Below, in pieces: positions 37,645 through 47,091 of a stretch of DNA of 64,000 nucleotides. Position 1 is the stretch's first letter. Every line of letters begins with the position of its first letter. The notes beneath the pieces are model-generated. The model saw nothing but the letters and a program-made list of their open reading frames with translations. It was not told the DNA's origin and searched no databases. Both the position numbers and the translations under genes were made by a program. The DNA lies in the NCBI RefSeq assembly GCF_052030545.1, contig NZ_JBPDIH010000008.1:184949-248948 (forward strand). The letters are read 5' to 3'. The DNA is from CANMXU01 sp052030545 (lineage in GTDB: Bacteria; Pseudomonadota; Gammaproteobacteria; Enterobacterales; Alteromonadaceae).

Positions 37645-38625
37645 CTACTTGAACTGTTTTAAGAAGCGAAGATCGTTTTCAAAGAATGCACGTAAATCAT
37701 TTACGCCATAACGCAGCATAGTTAAGCGTTCTACGCCCATGCCAAAGGCAAAGCCAGTATAAACTTCTGGATCAATTCCTACTGATTTAAGTACGTTAGG
37801 GTGAACCATGCCACAACCTAACACCTCTAACCATTTACCATTTTTACCCATTACATCAACTTCAGCTGAAGGTTCAGTAAATGGAAAGTACGACGGACGG
37901 AATCGAATTTCTAAATCTTCTTCAAAAAAGTGATGCAAGAAGTCATGCAAAATACCCTTTAAATGAGTAAAGCTGACATCTTTATCAACCATTAACCCTT
38001 CAACCTGATGAAACATCGGTGTATGCGTTTGGTCGTAATCATTACGGTAGACTTTGCCCGGAGAGATAATTCTAAGTGGCGGCTTTTCAACTTCCATGGT
38101 ACGAATTTGCACACCCGAAGTTTGTGTTCTTAACACCAACTTAGGATTGAAATAGAAAGTATCGTGATCTTGACGTGCTGGGTGGTGCTCAGGGATATTC
38201 AAGGCATCGAAGTTATGAAAGTCATCTTCCACTTCAGGACCTGCTTTTACTTCAAAGCCAAGATCACCAAAAAAGCTTTCAATACGTTCAATCGTGCGTG
38301 TTACTGGGTGTAAACCGCCCATTTCTGTACCACGACCGGGTAAGGTTACATCTATTGCCTCGGCAGCTAGTTTTTGCTTGATCACTTCAGCGCGTAGTAA
38401 TTCACCACGTTCATTTAGTAATTTTTGCACGTGTTGTTTAGCCTGATTGATCACTTGGCCGGCTTTAGGTTTTTCTTCTTTAGGTAATTTACTTAAGCCT
38501 TTCATTTGCTCTGTAAATAAACCTTTTTTACCTAAAAAGTTAACACGCACTTGATCGAGTGCTGCGGGATCTGTCGCAGCAGAAATAGCTTGCTCTGCTT
38601 GCAATATAATGTCGTCTAAATTCAT
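37645..38625 (-). CDS. pheS: Phenylalanyl-tRNA synthetase alpha subunit
   Basis: A 326-aa catalytic subunit (E. coli 327). Class II motif 2 appears as VYRNDYDQTHTPMFHQVEG and motif 3 as FAFGMGVERLTMLRYG. The ATG at 38625 (MNLDDIILQ) has GAGGAA upstream and gives the family length; a longer frame from 38691 is not needed. First gene of pheST-ihfA. I looked for a Phe-rich leader peptide upstream, as in the E. coli attenuator, and saw none that I can support. Confidence 0.97.
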   Translation of the reverse strand: MNLDDIILQAEQAISAATDPAALDQVRVNFLGKKGLFTEQMKGLSKLPKEEKPKAGQVINQAKQHVQKLLNERGELLRAEVIKQKLAAEAIDVTLPGRGTEMGGLHPVTRTIERIESFFGDLGFEVKAGPEVEDDFHNFDALNIPEHHPARQDHDTFYFNPKLVLRTQTSGVQIRTMEVEKPPLRIISPGKVYRNDYDQTHTPMFHQVEGLMVDKDVSFTHLKGILHDFLHHFFEEDLEIRFRPSYFPFTEPSAEVDVMGKNGKWLEVLGCGMVHPNVLKSVGIDPEVYTGFAFGMGVERLTMLRYGVNDLRAFFENDLRFLKQFK

Positions 38626-38849
38626 GAGTTCCTCTAAAGCGCCTCTATCATTATTGTTAACTTCAATAAAGTTAGGGCTTTGGGTAGACAAATTTGTTTA
38701 ATAAAATGGTGAGTGATTCTACACAAGTTAGCGTGGAATATGTAGGGGCAATAGCGGTTTTTTTAAGGATTTTCGGGATGAAATAATATTTAACCCCGAC
38801 CAAACTTACTATTTACTTTAAATGACAATAATTTTAATGAAAACATCAA

Positions 38850-40808
38850 CTAGTCAATGGCTTGATCAGTAGGTTTTTTAGGGGGTTGAAATTCAATAAT
38901 GTCGCCAGTTACACAAAGCAGTTCTGCCTTCACATTTTTGTTGTTATCAGAGAGAATTAATCGGCCAATGCCACTGCCGTTATACAAGTGCCCTGCTTGA
39001 TCATTATTTGGCTTTCGAACTTTAATTTTCATCCGTCGACGTTTGGTAAACCAATTTAGTGGCGAATAACTGCCGTATAAATAACGGTTAAAAAAGTCGA
39101 GGCACTGCAATAACTTATCCGGAAATTGATTTTTAATGCCACTACAGGTTATTTGTATTATGCGTGACTGGGTGCGAATAAAGCGATGATGGACTTCATA
39201 AACAAAGGAATAATGGACATCGCCAGATAATATAATGAAGTTTGGCGGCGTTTTATGATGACGAAAGATATTTAAAATAACATTGGCGGTGCCTGAATGC
39301 GCCATCCAGTTTTCAGCATCTACTGCTAACGGCTTGCCAAAAAAGGTCGCAACACGCTGCACTGCTTCGATAAACTTCACGCCGTAGATTGGCGCAGCAG
39401 ACACCATGATCACGCTCTCTTCATTCATCAATTCTTGCTGCAATTCACAAAGCGATTCCCAGTCCATTAAACCCGAGGGTTTATTGGCGTTACTTTCAGA
39501 GCGCCAGCGCTGCGTTCGGGTGTCTAATACCACGATTTTAGGCGAGGTATTAAGATGATAATGCCATTGGTCAAAATCAAGCAATTGCTCAACTAAGCGG
39601 CCGTGCTCGTTAATTTCATTATTGCCAAAGTGCTGATTTATTTCATCAGCGACATCAGCAAAGTTTTGTGGTGCATTGCCCCACCCTTGGCAATAATAAT
39701 AGCCAATAAGTGCATTACCGATAATACGTTTAGAAAGTTCATGGCCATAGGCGGCCTCTTCCCAACCGCGGGTTAGGTTCCAATCGTCGGTAACGTCATG
39801 ATCATCAAAAATCATGTAAGTAGGAATGTGGGCCAGTGCTCGGCGAATATTTGGCAGTTCAAGGGCAAAAGCGTCAATAGTCTTGAGCTCTTGTTGATAA
39901 TGCGCAAGATTGGCCGCAGCAATTGCCGAAGTATTTTTTAGATCCACCAAACGCCATAAACTGGGTGACCACACCAATAAATACATGGCAAACACTTCAG
40001 CAGCGGTGATCAAATGATTCTTCGCATTAACTGAGGTAAAAATTTCCTGTTTCTTAACAGAAAAACGCTTACCGAAAAAACCTTGGTTGATATAACGGTG
40101 TGGCAATATGTTATGGCGCTGGTAAAAACAGCTTTCACTTTGGTATAGCTGTTGCCCGTTAGCCATCGTATTTTCGTTTGTTTGTGTGTGCGGTAAGTTT
40201 TCGTCATGCAACGCTAACAGTTTAATGACTTGATGAATGGCATTTAGCGTAGGGCCGGCAACATCATCAACGTATATTTGATCCCCCGACATCATTAATA
40301 ACGCAGGATAATCGTTTAACGATTGATGGTTGCGCTGCACAGACGCCAATTGCTGGTCAACTTGGCTTAAGCCATCACCACCTGAAAAATGAGGCTTGCG
40401 ACAAGAGCCATGTAATAGATGATCGGCTTTTGATTTAATGACAAAATTTGGCAGTGGCTGCTCAGGGTACGTTAATCCGTCAACACACTCGGTTAAACCG
40501 ATGCTTTCATTCCCATGCGAAAATGACAAATCATAACTGATACGCTCATTTTCAGGTAACGGCTGAGCAAATGTTAACTGAATTAAATTGATATAGGCAT
40601 GTTTTCCGATGCAAATTTGTTGAAGCTGCGAGCCAGAAAGTGTGTCATCAAACAAGCTAGTGTTAGTGGTTATGTGACGTAATTGGCAAGAAATAGCGTA
40701 AGGTTTATCAGTAACCAGCCAAACGTTAATTTCGCTTTGACAACAATGTCGAAGCATGGGGCCTGCAATAACCGTGGGTAATGTCGCTTGTTTGATAAAA
40801 TTTACCAA
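38850..40808 (-). CDS. PhoD-like alkaline phosphatase (metallophosphatase)
   Basis: A 652-aa protein with the PhoD-type metallophosphatase motifs: HGSCRKPHFSGGDGL, MMSGDQIYVDDVAGP, MIFDDHDVTDDWNL, VVLDTRTQRW and LSGDVHYSFVYEVHH. These hold the calcium/iron centre residues. No obvious signal peptide is seen, so it may be cytoplasmic, unlike secreted PhoD enzymes. Substrate unknown; phosphodiesters or phosphomonoesters are likely. The promoter region contains two arrays of 7-bp tandem repeats (40942-41068). Confidence 0.85.
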   Translation of the reverse strand: MVNFIKQATLPTVIAGPMLRHCCQSEINVWLVTDKPYAISCQLRHITTNTSLFDDTLSGSQLQQICIGKHAYINLIQLTFAQPLPENERISYDLSFSHGNESIGLTECVDGLTYPEQPLPNFVIKSKADHLLHGSCRKPHFSGGDGLSQVDQQLASVQRNHQSLNDYPALLMMSGDQIYVDDVAGPTLNAIHQVIKLLALHDENLPHTQTNENTMANGQQLYQSESCFYQRHNILPHRYINQGFFGKRFSVKKQEIFTSVNAKNHLITAAEVFAMYLLVWSPSLWRLVDLKNTSAIAAANLAHYQQELKTIDAFALELPNIRRALAHIPTYMIFDDHDVTDDWNLTRGWEEAAYGHELSKRIIGNALIGYYYCQGWGNAPQNFADVADEINQHFGNNEINEHGRLVEQLLDFDQWHYHLNTSPKIVVLDTRTQRWRSESNANKPSGLMDWESLCELQQELMNEESVIMVSAAPIYGVKFIEAVQRVATFFGKPLAVDAENWMAHSGTANVILNIFRHHKTPPNFIILSGDVHYSFVYEVHHRFIRTQSRIIQITCSGIKNQFPDKLLQCLDFFNRYLYGSYSPLNWFTKRRRMKIKVRKPNNDQAGHLYNGSGIGRLILSDNNKNVKAELLCVTGDIIEFQPPKKPTDQAID

Positions 40809-40941
40809 GAGGTATTTGATACGTTTGGTTAATTTAGCGAAAACATTCAGTTGTTGTCTAGGTATAGCGCCAAAATTATGCAGCTAAATTGTAAAAATTC
40901 ACGTTGCAAGCTACGAGGTAGGAGTTACAAGTTACAAGCAA

Positions 40942-41022
40942 GAAGTAAGAAGTAAGAAGTAAGAAGTAAGAAGTAAGAAGTAAGAAGTAAGAAGTAAGAA
41001 GTAAGAAGTAAGAAGTAAGAAG
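40942..41022. repeat. 7-bp tandem repeat GAAGTAA (11 full copies)
   Basis: Eleven perfect head-to-tail GAAGTAA units plus a partial one. The array lies about 135 bp upstream of the PhoD-like start codon and in the gap between that gene and the sugar permease. It is prone to slippage. Confidence 0.93.
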
Positions 41023-41028
41023 CTTAAA

Positions 41029-41070
41029 GTGGAAAGTGGAAAGTGGAAAGTGGAAAGTGGAAAGTGGAAA
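41029..41070. repeat. 7-bp tandem repeat GTGGAAA (6 copies)
   Basis: Six head-to-tail GTGGAAA units starting 6 nt after the GAAGTAA array. The two arrays share the period of 7 but differ in sequence, so they expanded separately or one decayed from the other. Confidence 0.92.
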
Positions 41071-41143
41071 AATTAAACGAACAGCATTTAAAGTAAAACG
41101 CCTAACACAAACGGCTAGGCGCTAATACTTATTAATAACTATC

Positions 41144-41198
41144 TAATCGTTAATTGCTAATCATTAATTGCTCATCATTAATTGCTCATCGTCAATTC
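41144..41198. repeat. 14-bp imperfect tandem repeat (about 4 copies)
   Basis: Four imperfect units of about 14 bp around the core AATCATTAATTGC, directly before the end of the sugar permease gene. Third tandem array within 260 bp of the same intergenic stretch. Confidence 0.8.
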
Positions 41199-41211
41199 TA
41201 AAACCAGCAAA

Positions 41212-42468
41212 TTAAGCAGCAACTTGCTTAGGCTTGCTACCAATAATGCCATAATAAACAATGAAGGCATAACAAACTACAGGGAACAAGAACGCCAGTT
41301 GAACGCCAATGCTATCGGCCAGAGCGCCTTGAATTAATGGAATAAAAGCACCACCAACAATGGCTAAACATAAAATGCCAGCACCTTGACTTGTATGCTT
41401 ACCTAAGCCATTTATCGCAAGAGTGAAAATGGTTGGAAACATAATTGAATTACAAAGACCAACTAGCAAAATTGCCGCCATAGCAACTTGCCCTGAGGCA
41501 AATGCAGTAACGAGCAATAGAATAATGGCAACGAATGCATTAAATGCTAACGCTTTACCCGCAGCAATTTTTTGCATAACAGCTGCGCCGATAAAACGGC
41601 CAACCATAGCACCGCCCCAAAAATAGGTAATGTACTTAGCCGCTTCAGCTTCTTCAATACCAGCAATTGTCGGCTCGGCAAAAAAGCTCACTAAGAAACT
41701 ACCGATTGACACTTCAGCGCCGACATAAACAAATATACCAACCGCACCAAGTACCAAATGGGAATACTGCCAAGCACTTCCAGACACATCACCACTGTCT
41801 TCTTCTGATTCTTGAGCAGCGGACATATCAGGTAATTTTAACCATGCAAAAATAGCCGCAAGAATCAGTAACATTGCCGCAAGTAATAAATAAGGCATTT
41901 GCACTGACTCAGCAGAGGCTGCGGCATCAGTTGCTTCACTTAAAATTAATAAAGCACCAAAATACGGCGCAACTGTTGTTCCGAGTGAATTAAACGCCTG
42001 TGTCAACGTTAAACGAGACGACGCCGTTTTTGCTTCACCTAGTGCACTAACGTAAGGGTTAGCCGATACTTGCAATAAAGTTATGCCACAAGCAAGCACA
42101 AATAACGCCATTAAAAACACAGGATAGCTATGCATTGAAGCGGCTGGATAAAACGCCATGCAACCAACAGCCGCAATAATCAACCCGACAACAATGCCTT
42201 TTTGGTAACCAATACGCTTAACAATCGCCCCCGAAGGTAGTGAGACAATAAAATACGCACCAAAAAAACAAAACTGAACAAGCATAGCTTGCATGTAAGT
42301 AAGATCAAAAATCCCTTTTAGATGAGGGATCAAAATATCATTTAAGCAGGTAATAAACCCCCACATAAAAAATAATGATGTTAAAGATGTCAGCGCAAAA
42401 CCATAGTTATTCGCTTGACCTGAATTGGGTGCTACCCCAGATGAATTTAAACTTGAAACCGTTTCCAT
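41212..42468 (-). CDS. Sugar MFS transporter, FucP/GluP type
   Basis: A 418-aa major facilitator protein with 12 helices. The FHS-family landmarks are FFMWGFITCLNDILIPHLK, FGAYFIVSLPSGAIVKRIGYQKGI, and LLQVSANPYVSALGEAKTASSRLTLTQAFNSLGT, as in L-fucose permease and glucose/galactose permeases. It would co-transport a sugar with H+ or Na+. The ATG at 42468 (METVSSLNS) has GGGGA upstream; longer starts at 42480 or TTG 42507 are possible. No sugar catabolic gene is adjacent, so the substrate is open. Confidence 0.9.
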   Translation of the reverse strand: METVSSLNSSGVAPNSGQANNYGFALTSLTSLFFMWGFITCLNDILIPHLKGIFDLTYMQAMLVQFCFFGAYFIVSLPSGAIVKRIGYQKGIVVGLIIAAVGCMAFYPAASMHSYPVFLMALFVLACGITLLQVSANPYVSALGEAKTASSRLTLTQAFNSLGTTVAPYFGALLILSEATDAAASAESVQMPYLLLAAMLLILAAIFAWLKLPDMSAAQESEEDSGDVSGSAWQYSHLVLGAVGIFVYVGAEVSIGSFLVSFFAEPTIAGIEEAEAAKYITYFWGGAMVGRFIGAAVMQKIAAGKALAFNAFVAIILLLVTAFASGQVAMAAILLVGLCNSIMFPTIFTLAINGLGKHTSQGAGILCLAIVGGAFIPLIQGALADSIGVQLAFLFPVVCYAFIVYYGIIGSKPKQVAA

Positions 42469-42974
42469 AAATCCCCGCATTAGAAAATCGTTTTTATTGT
42501 TTTTCAAATAACATTAGCCACTAGAAAACGAGCGCTAACATTTTTGAAAGTAGTATTTATAATATTTATAATAATCTATGCACACCAGTAAAATAGCGGC
42601 ATGCGGCGTATTTAAAAGCAAAAAATATCCTTTTACAAGTCACTAACAAAGCAGTTTTGCTAGCATCTTTGATCAGGCTAAAATACATAAATCCAATCAA
42701 ATAATAACAATATGATTGCTTTTGAAAATCTGTAAAAACTAAATTTACAAATAAAATCAAGGTGTGTAATTACTCATGAAAAACTACATAACGAAGCCGA
42801 AAAATGACTTTTTTTGTTGTAAAACAACACTTTTTTAGCACTGAAAATAAATTAAAAAATATTAATTTATTTTCAAAAATGCTTTTCTCGCTATACTAGA
42901 GCCAGTTTTAGGCGCTGCCATGGTTAAACGGGTGCGCCACTTTTTAAACGAATATGCATTAAGGTAGGTAAGTT
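42469..42974. other. Intergenic region upstream of sugar permease and DUF1653 gene
   Basis: About 500 bp, strongly AT-rich, between two divergent genes. A 64-codon minus frame (42566-42760) has no ribosome site and an aromatic-rich random composition, so I do not call it. Nothing else was seen apart from expected promoters. Confidence 0.4.
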
Positions 42975-43187
42975 TTGTTCAAGTTAGGTCGGTATCAACA
43001 TTTTAAAGGTAACTATTATCAAGCACTGCATATCGCAAAGCACAGTGAAACAGATGAATTAATGGTGGTTTATCAGCCGGAATATGGCGACAGAGAAATA
43101 TTTGTTAGGCCACTAGCAATGTTTGACGAAATTATCGAACGTGATGGCAAAACGGTGAAACGCTTTTGTTGGGTTGAGTCTGTTTAG
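42975..43187 (+). CDS. DUF1653 domain protein
   Basis: A 70-aa protein that is almost entirely one DUF1653 domain: GRYQHFKGNYYQALHIAKHSE, MVVYQPEYGD, IFVRPLAMFDEII. Starts at TTG with AAGGTAGG upstream. The family has a WYL/SH3-like small beta fold; function unknown. Short gene standing alone. Confidence 0.88.
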   Translation: MFKLGRYQHFKGNYYQALHIAKHSETDELMVVYQPEYGDREIFVRPLAMFDEIIERDGKTVKRFCWVESV

Positions 43188-43268
43188 TGAAAGACCGCAA
43201 AACATAGCTAAATGGGCAATATACGCACGCTTTTAGCTATGCTTTGCATTGTTAATTTGTTCGCACAA

Positions 43269-43538
43269 TTAACTAATTGAGAAAAAGTGATGTTCTTGCC
43301 ACTTAACCTGTTTTTTATCAACATGCTCTACTTCTGCCTGCTCGGGGCCCTTTTCTAGCCAAGAAAGCATTTTTTCGACATTTTCTTCATCCCCACACAT
43401 CAACACTTCGACTTCACCACCATCTAAGTTTTTGGCATAGCCACTTAGGTGATTATCTATTGCCACTTGTTGTGATGATGCACGAAAATAAACACCCTGT
43501 ACCTTTCCGCTAACATGTGCAATGTAACTAACTCGCAT
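43269..43538 (-). CDS. acyP: Acylphosphatase
   Basis: An 89-aa enzyme that hydrolyses acyl phosphates. The active-site loop is GKVQGVYFRASSQQVA with the catalytic Arg, and Asn is in GYAKNLDGGEVEV. Length and motifs match E. coli YccX. It is convergent with the DUF1653 gene and divergent from rlmI, next to which acyP is also found in enterobacteria. Confidence 0.95.
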   Translation of the reverse strand: MRVSYIAHVSGKVQGVYFRASSQQVAIDNHLSGYAKNLDGGEVEVLMCGDEENVEKMLSWLEKGPEQAEVEHVDKKQVKWQEHHFFSIS

Positions 43539-43638
43539 AAACTCTGTCCTCTTTTATGTCCGCTGATGATAAAATCGTTGCGCCAATTAAGCCCATTGTC
43601 TACACTGCGCGCAATCGATTATTACTAAGTATAGGCAT

Positions 43639-44829
43639 ATGTCAGCAAGAATTTATTTAAATATTGGCCGAGAAAAGTCGTTATTGCGAAAACACCCGTG
43701 GATTTTTTCTAAAGGAGTCAACAAAATCAAGGGTAAGCCGATGTTGGGCGATACTGTTGACGTTTTTGATAATAAAGGAAACTGGCTGGCAAAAGGTGCT
43801 TATTCGCCTGAATCGCAAATTCGGATCAGAGTATGGACGTTTGATGAAAATGAACAAATTGATCGCGACTTTTTCATGCGAAAACTCACCAGTGCCCAGC
43901 TACGCAGGAACTGGTTTATCGAACAAGGTAAGTTAACCGGCTTTAGGTTGATCGCTGCCGAATCTGACGGTTTGCCCGGCATAACCATTGATAAATACGA
44001 CAATATCATTGTGTGTCAGTTACTCAGTGCTGGCGCAGAATTTCATCGTTATACCTTAGTGTCTTGTTTACAAGAGCTTTATCCAGACTGTGCTATTTAT
44101 GAGCGTTCTGACGTTGATGTGCGCAAGAAAGAAGGTTTAGAGCCTGTTACCGGCTGGTTAACTGAACCACTTGCGTCGACCGAATGTATCATTGAAGAGC
44201 ATGGCATTAAAATTCATGTTGACGTTGAACAAGGCCATAAAACGGGTTTTTATCTTGATCAGCGCGACTCGCGTTTAGCGGCAGGCAAATATGCTAAAGG
44301 CAAAACCGTATTAAACTGTTTTTCATACACAGGTACATTTTCTCTGCATTGCGCTGCCAATGATGCTAAAGAAGTGACCAATGTTGATGTTTCACAAACT
44401 GCGCTTGATCTGGCGAAAAGAAATTTAGAACTAAATGGCTTAGCGGATAAGAACGTTAATTTTGTAAAAGAAGATGTATTTAAGCTACTAAGACAATACC
44501 GAGCAGAACAAAAAACCTTTGATATGATCATTTTAGATCCACCAAAGTTTGTTGACTCTAAAGCACAATTAACCCGTGCCTGCCGTGGTTATAAAGACAT
44601 TAACATGCTCGCCATGCAACTGTTAAAGCCAAATGGCATATTATTAACCTTTTCTTGCTCTGGCTTATTAGACGCCGGATTATTTCAAAAAGTTGTCGCT
44701 GATGGCGCACTTGATGCGGGTAAAAAAGCCTATATTGTTGAGCGTTTACATCAGGCAGCAGACCACCCTGTTTCAGCAAACTACCCTGAAGGTTATTACC
44801 TAAAAGGCCTTGTTTGCCAAGTTGAATAA
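43639..44829 (+). CDS. rlmI: 23S rRNA (cytosine-C5) methyltransferase RlmI
   Basis: A 396-aa enzyme, identical in length to E. coli RlmI, which methylates C1962 of 23S rRNA. An N-terminal PUA domain (residues 1-80, RIYLNIGREKSLLRKHPWIFSKG) is followed by an EEHGIKIHVD beta-hairpin domain and a Rossmann methyltransferase with FCFSYTGTFSLHCA-type SAM loop (VLNCFSYTGTFSLHCA) and the catalytic DPPKF. It marks the left flank of the accessory island. Confidence 0.95.
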   Translation: MSARIYLNIGREKSLLRKHPWIFSKGVNKIKGKPMLGDTVDVFDNKGNWLAKGAYSPESQIRIRVWTFDENEQIDRDFFMRKLTSAQLRRNWFIEQGKLTGFRLIAAESDGLPGITIDKYDNIIVCQLLSAGAEFHRYTLVSCLQELYPDCAIYERSDVDVRKKEGLEPVTGWLTEPLASTECIIEEHGIKIHVDVEQGHKTGFYLDQRDSRLAAGKYAKGKTVLNCFSYTGTFSLHCAANDAKEVTNVDVSQTALDLAKRNLELNGLADKNVNFVKEDVFKLLRQYRAEQKTFDMIILDPPKFVDSKAQLTRACRGYKDINMLAMQLLKPNGILLTFSCSGLLDAGLFQKVVADGALDAGKKAYIVERLHQAADHPVSANYPEGYYLKGLVCQVE

Positions 44830-44863
44830 TACACAGTTACTTTTAACTTGTAGCGTCAATTTT

Positions 44864-44900
44864 CAAAAATCTGGTAAGCAATTATCAGATTTTTGTATTT
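44864..44900 (+). terminator. Terminator of rlmI
   Basis: Inverted repeat CAAAAATCTG/CAGATTTTTG (44864-44873 and 44886-44895) with a 12-nt loop and T-rich 3' arm, 35 nt after the rlmI stop. Confidence 0.65.
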
Positions 44901-45168
44901 TAGCCTTTTATACATTTATCAATGATAAAAGAGTAAACCGCCGCGCCTAGCAAGCACTAATTGATTAATAAAATAACGTCTAACGTTAGTATTATTTAAT
45001 TTCTTATAATCAATAATGGAAAAATTGGGGGATAGTCAATGTATGTTATTATTACAATTAAAAGAACCTCAATCATTGAGTATTATCAAACGAATTGTTT
45101 GTACAATGGACAAGCTTTGTAACTATTTTGTTGATCGCTCTGAATTGATTATTTATGCGTAATTGAAT
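44901..45168. other. Left edge of accessory island, short ORFs only
   Basis: Non-coding or decayed DNA after the rlmI terminator. Two overlapping short frames exist: a 27-codon one from ATG 45039, with GGGGGA upstream, and a 39-codon one from ATG 45043 to 45162. Neither is convincing. The boundary with the island probably lies here. Confidence 0.35.
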
Positions 45169-46584
45169 TTACACGTACTTCTCTATCTTTGATAATAAAC
45201 ATTTTAATTCTTTCGTATCTAAGCGGCTTTCAAACCTTCTACGCTCTATTTCAGCTGAATAATTTAATGCATTTAGCTGTTTAATAATGATATCGCTTCG
45301 TTTACTGAATAACGAAGTGTGTTTATTTGCAAAAAGTACCATGCGGTCTAAAAGACTTAATTTAAAACGGTCAGTCAAAATAAGTACAACTTTTTCAAAC
45401 TCAGTATTTTCATTATCCTGTAGGTCTGTGTCTATTCGACGGCCTACATTAATACAGGTAGTAGAGATAATTGGTGGGGTATTTATCACCCTGGCACAGT
45501 CTATTTTATGATCGTACCTAGCTTCAGAGCTATCTTTCCCGCCATTATTAATATCTACATAATCATCGTAATGCTCTACAGTTACTTGTTGTTCAGCTTC
45601 ATCGTAATCGTCAAAAAAATTATCAATTATTGTTGTTCCACTTTGACGAAAAGATGCGTTGTCGTGGGGTAAGAGTTCACCATGTTTTGTCTTTGTCTCA
45701 ATATCGGCAATTTCAACTTCAGGTACCTCATCACTCACTGGTGCATAGATTGGTTGTTCTAAAGTTTTTTCAGTGTCTTTTAAGCTAGTTTTATCTGTAC
45801 TAACCACTTTACCTTGTCCATCTGGTGTGCAGTTATAGCCGTATTGATATGTCTTTGCCTTATCAATATAAAACTCCTCTAATTCGTCTAACAAGTTCTC
45901 ATCGCATGTTTGAATGAGATGATAAGTAAAAAACCTTTCACCTTTATCCTTCCAATCGGACTGCATCTTAGCATTGTGATGTTTATTCTTTTTAAGATCA
46001 TAAAAGTGCTTTTTGACTCTAGCGCCAACATCAATTGATTGACCAATATAAGTGGCAAACTCTTTAGAATAAATACAATAAATTCCACTAATCCCTCGAT
46101 TATCCTCGATAAACTTATCAAGAGAACGATGGGCAAATGCTTTATTAGTTAAAGGATGCTTAGCGCGAGAATTAAGACGTGGTTTTATAGGCATTAAATT
46201 TGATAAGCGTGGTATGTTATGATTTTTCGTTGCTGGCGCAATTTTAGCTAAAAATATAGGATGCTTTGACAATTTTAATCGAACACTCAATTCAGGGAAC
46301 TGCCCTTTCACATTAGCAATAATACCATAAACCATATTTCCATTATTTTCTTGTTCAGTAACCCACCTCGTTGTTTCATCGTCTAAAAATCCGATTAAAA
46401 CATTTGCAGCATTGGTTTTTATATTCTTCAGCTCGGACGTAGTTTGGTTCTTACAAATATAAATACGTGTGTCTTTTTTATACTTAGCTTTTAAAAATTC
46501 AGTATCAACGAGTTCTTTTTCAAAGCACCATTGAATTCCTTTTTGATCTAATAGAACCTGTTTGTTATCAGTATCGTTTTTCAA
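45169..46584 (-). CDS. GIY-YIG nuclease domain protein with novel flanking regions
   Basis: A 471-aa protein. Residues 1-130 are an unassigned domain; residues 164-255 are a GIY-YIG nuclease domain with G167-I-Y, Y179-I-G-Q-S, Arg189 in GARVKKHF, a Glu in LLDELEEFYI and a closing NCTPDGQG, so the catalytic set appears complete. Residues 260-471 are acidic and Ser/Thr-rich, then a helical C-terminus (SLLDRMVLFANKHTSLFSKRSDI). Such domains cut DNA in homing enzymes, restriction enzymes and repair. No partner methylase is present. It is part of the 44.9-50.3 kb island. Function beyond nuclease fold unknown. Confidence 0.82.
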   Translation of the reverse strand: MKNDTDNKQVLLDQKGIQWCFEKELVDTEFLKAKYKKDTRIYICKNQTTSELKNIKTNAANVLIGFLDDETTRWVTEQENNGNMVYGIIANVKGQFPELSVRLKLSKHPIFLAKIAPATKNHNIPRLSNLMPIKPRLNSRAKHPLTNKAFAHRSLDKFIEDNRGISGIYCIYSKEFATYIGQSIDVGARVKKHFYDLKKNKHHNAKMQSDWKDKGERFFTYHLIQTCDENLLDELEEFYIDKAKTYQYGYNCTPDGQGKVVSTDKTSLKDTEKTLEQPIYAPVSDEVPEVEIADIETKTKHGELLPHDNASFRQSGTTIIDNFFDDYDEAEQQVTVEHYDDYVDINNGGKDSSEARYDHKIDCARVINTPPIISTTCINVGRRIDTDLQDNENTEFEKVVLILTDRFKLSLLDRMVLFANKHTSLFSKRSDIIIKQLNALNYSAEIERRRFESRLDTKELKCLLSKIEKYV

Positions 46585-47091
46585 TTTAATATTTACCGTT
46601 TAGTTGTAAACCATGTACCTACTTTATAAATAAAATGGTGAGCAATATAATTGCTGACAAGTAATTTCTGCACTAGATGAACAGAAAAAACTAGTATGGA
46701 AATAATCCTTTTTTGCTAAATTCACATTTTAATTATTTGTGCCTAAACTTAAAATGCACTAGCCGCGTCTGATCAATAACCAAAATAACGAATAACAAAA
46801 ATTATAATTTTGTTACCTTTTTTCCTGCATAGGTGCTGAGCCCTTAGAAGCATAAACAACAACTAGTTCGTTATGTTTACCAAATGGGTTAATACGCCAA
46901 TTATTAGGATTGGCCCCTCTCAATAGCATCAGCTAATCTTCATTAATGTCATCTTGTAAAGCAGTTCAATCATTACTTTCGAGTATAAAGTGTGTGTTGA
47001 GGCTTTTTAGTAGCGTGATTTCATTTGTTAGGAAACAACCTATTGCTTTGATGTATTCTGGGCGAGGAAAAATAAAGCATGCTTGGGTTGG
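46585..47091. other. Decayed intergenic stretch of the island
   Basis: About 500 bp with no intact gene. It includes a short minus-strand frame (46813-46929) that looks like a gene fragment. The rest shows frequent stops in all frames. Confidence 0.4.
46813..46929 (-). pseudogene. Short ORF, possible gene fragment
   Basis: A 38-aa frame, MLLRGANPNNWRINPFG at the start and ending APMQEKR, with protein-like composition but no good ribosome site. A second short frame just upstream (MIELLYKM) would join it after one frameshift. It looks like the tail of a decayed gene; the family is not recognised. Confidence 0.25.

Noticed and set aside
38626..38849. Possible Phe-rich leader peptide/attenuator upstream of pheS
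   Set aside because: I found no short ORF with a Phe run and no terminator-antiterminator pair that I could support.
42566..42760. 64-codon minus-strand frame before the DUF1653 gene
   Set aside because: No ribosome site, random aromatic-rich composition, in an AT-rich promoter region.
45039..45162. Two overlapping short ORFs at the island edge
   Set aside because: 27 and 39 codons, the better ribosome site belongs to the shorter one, and no recognisable motif.
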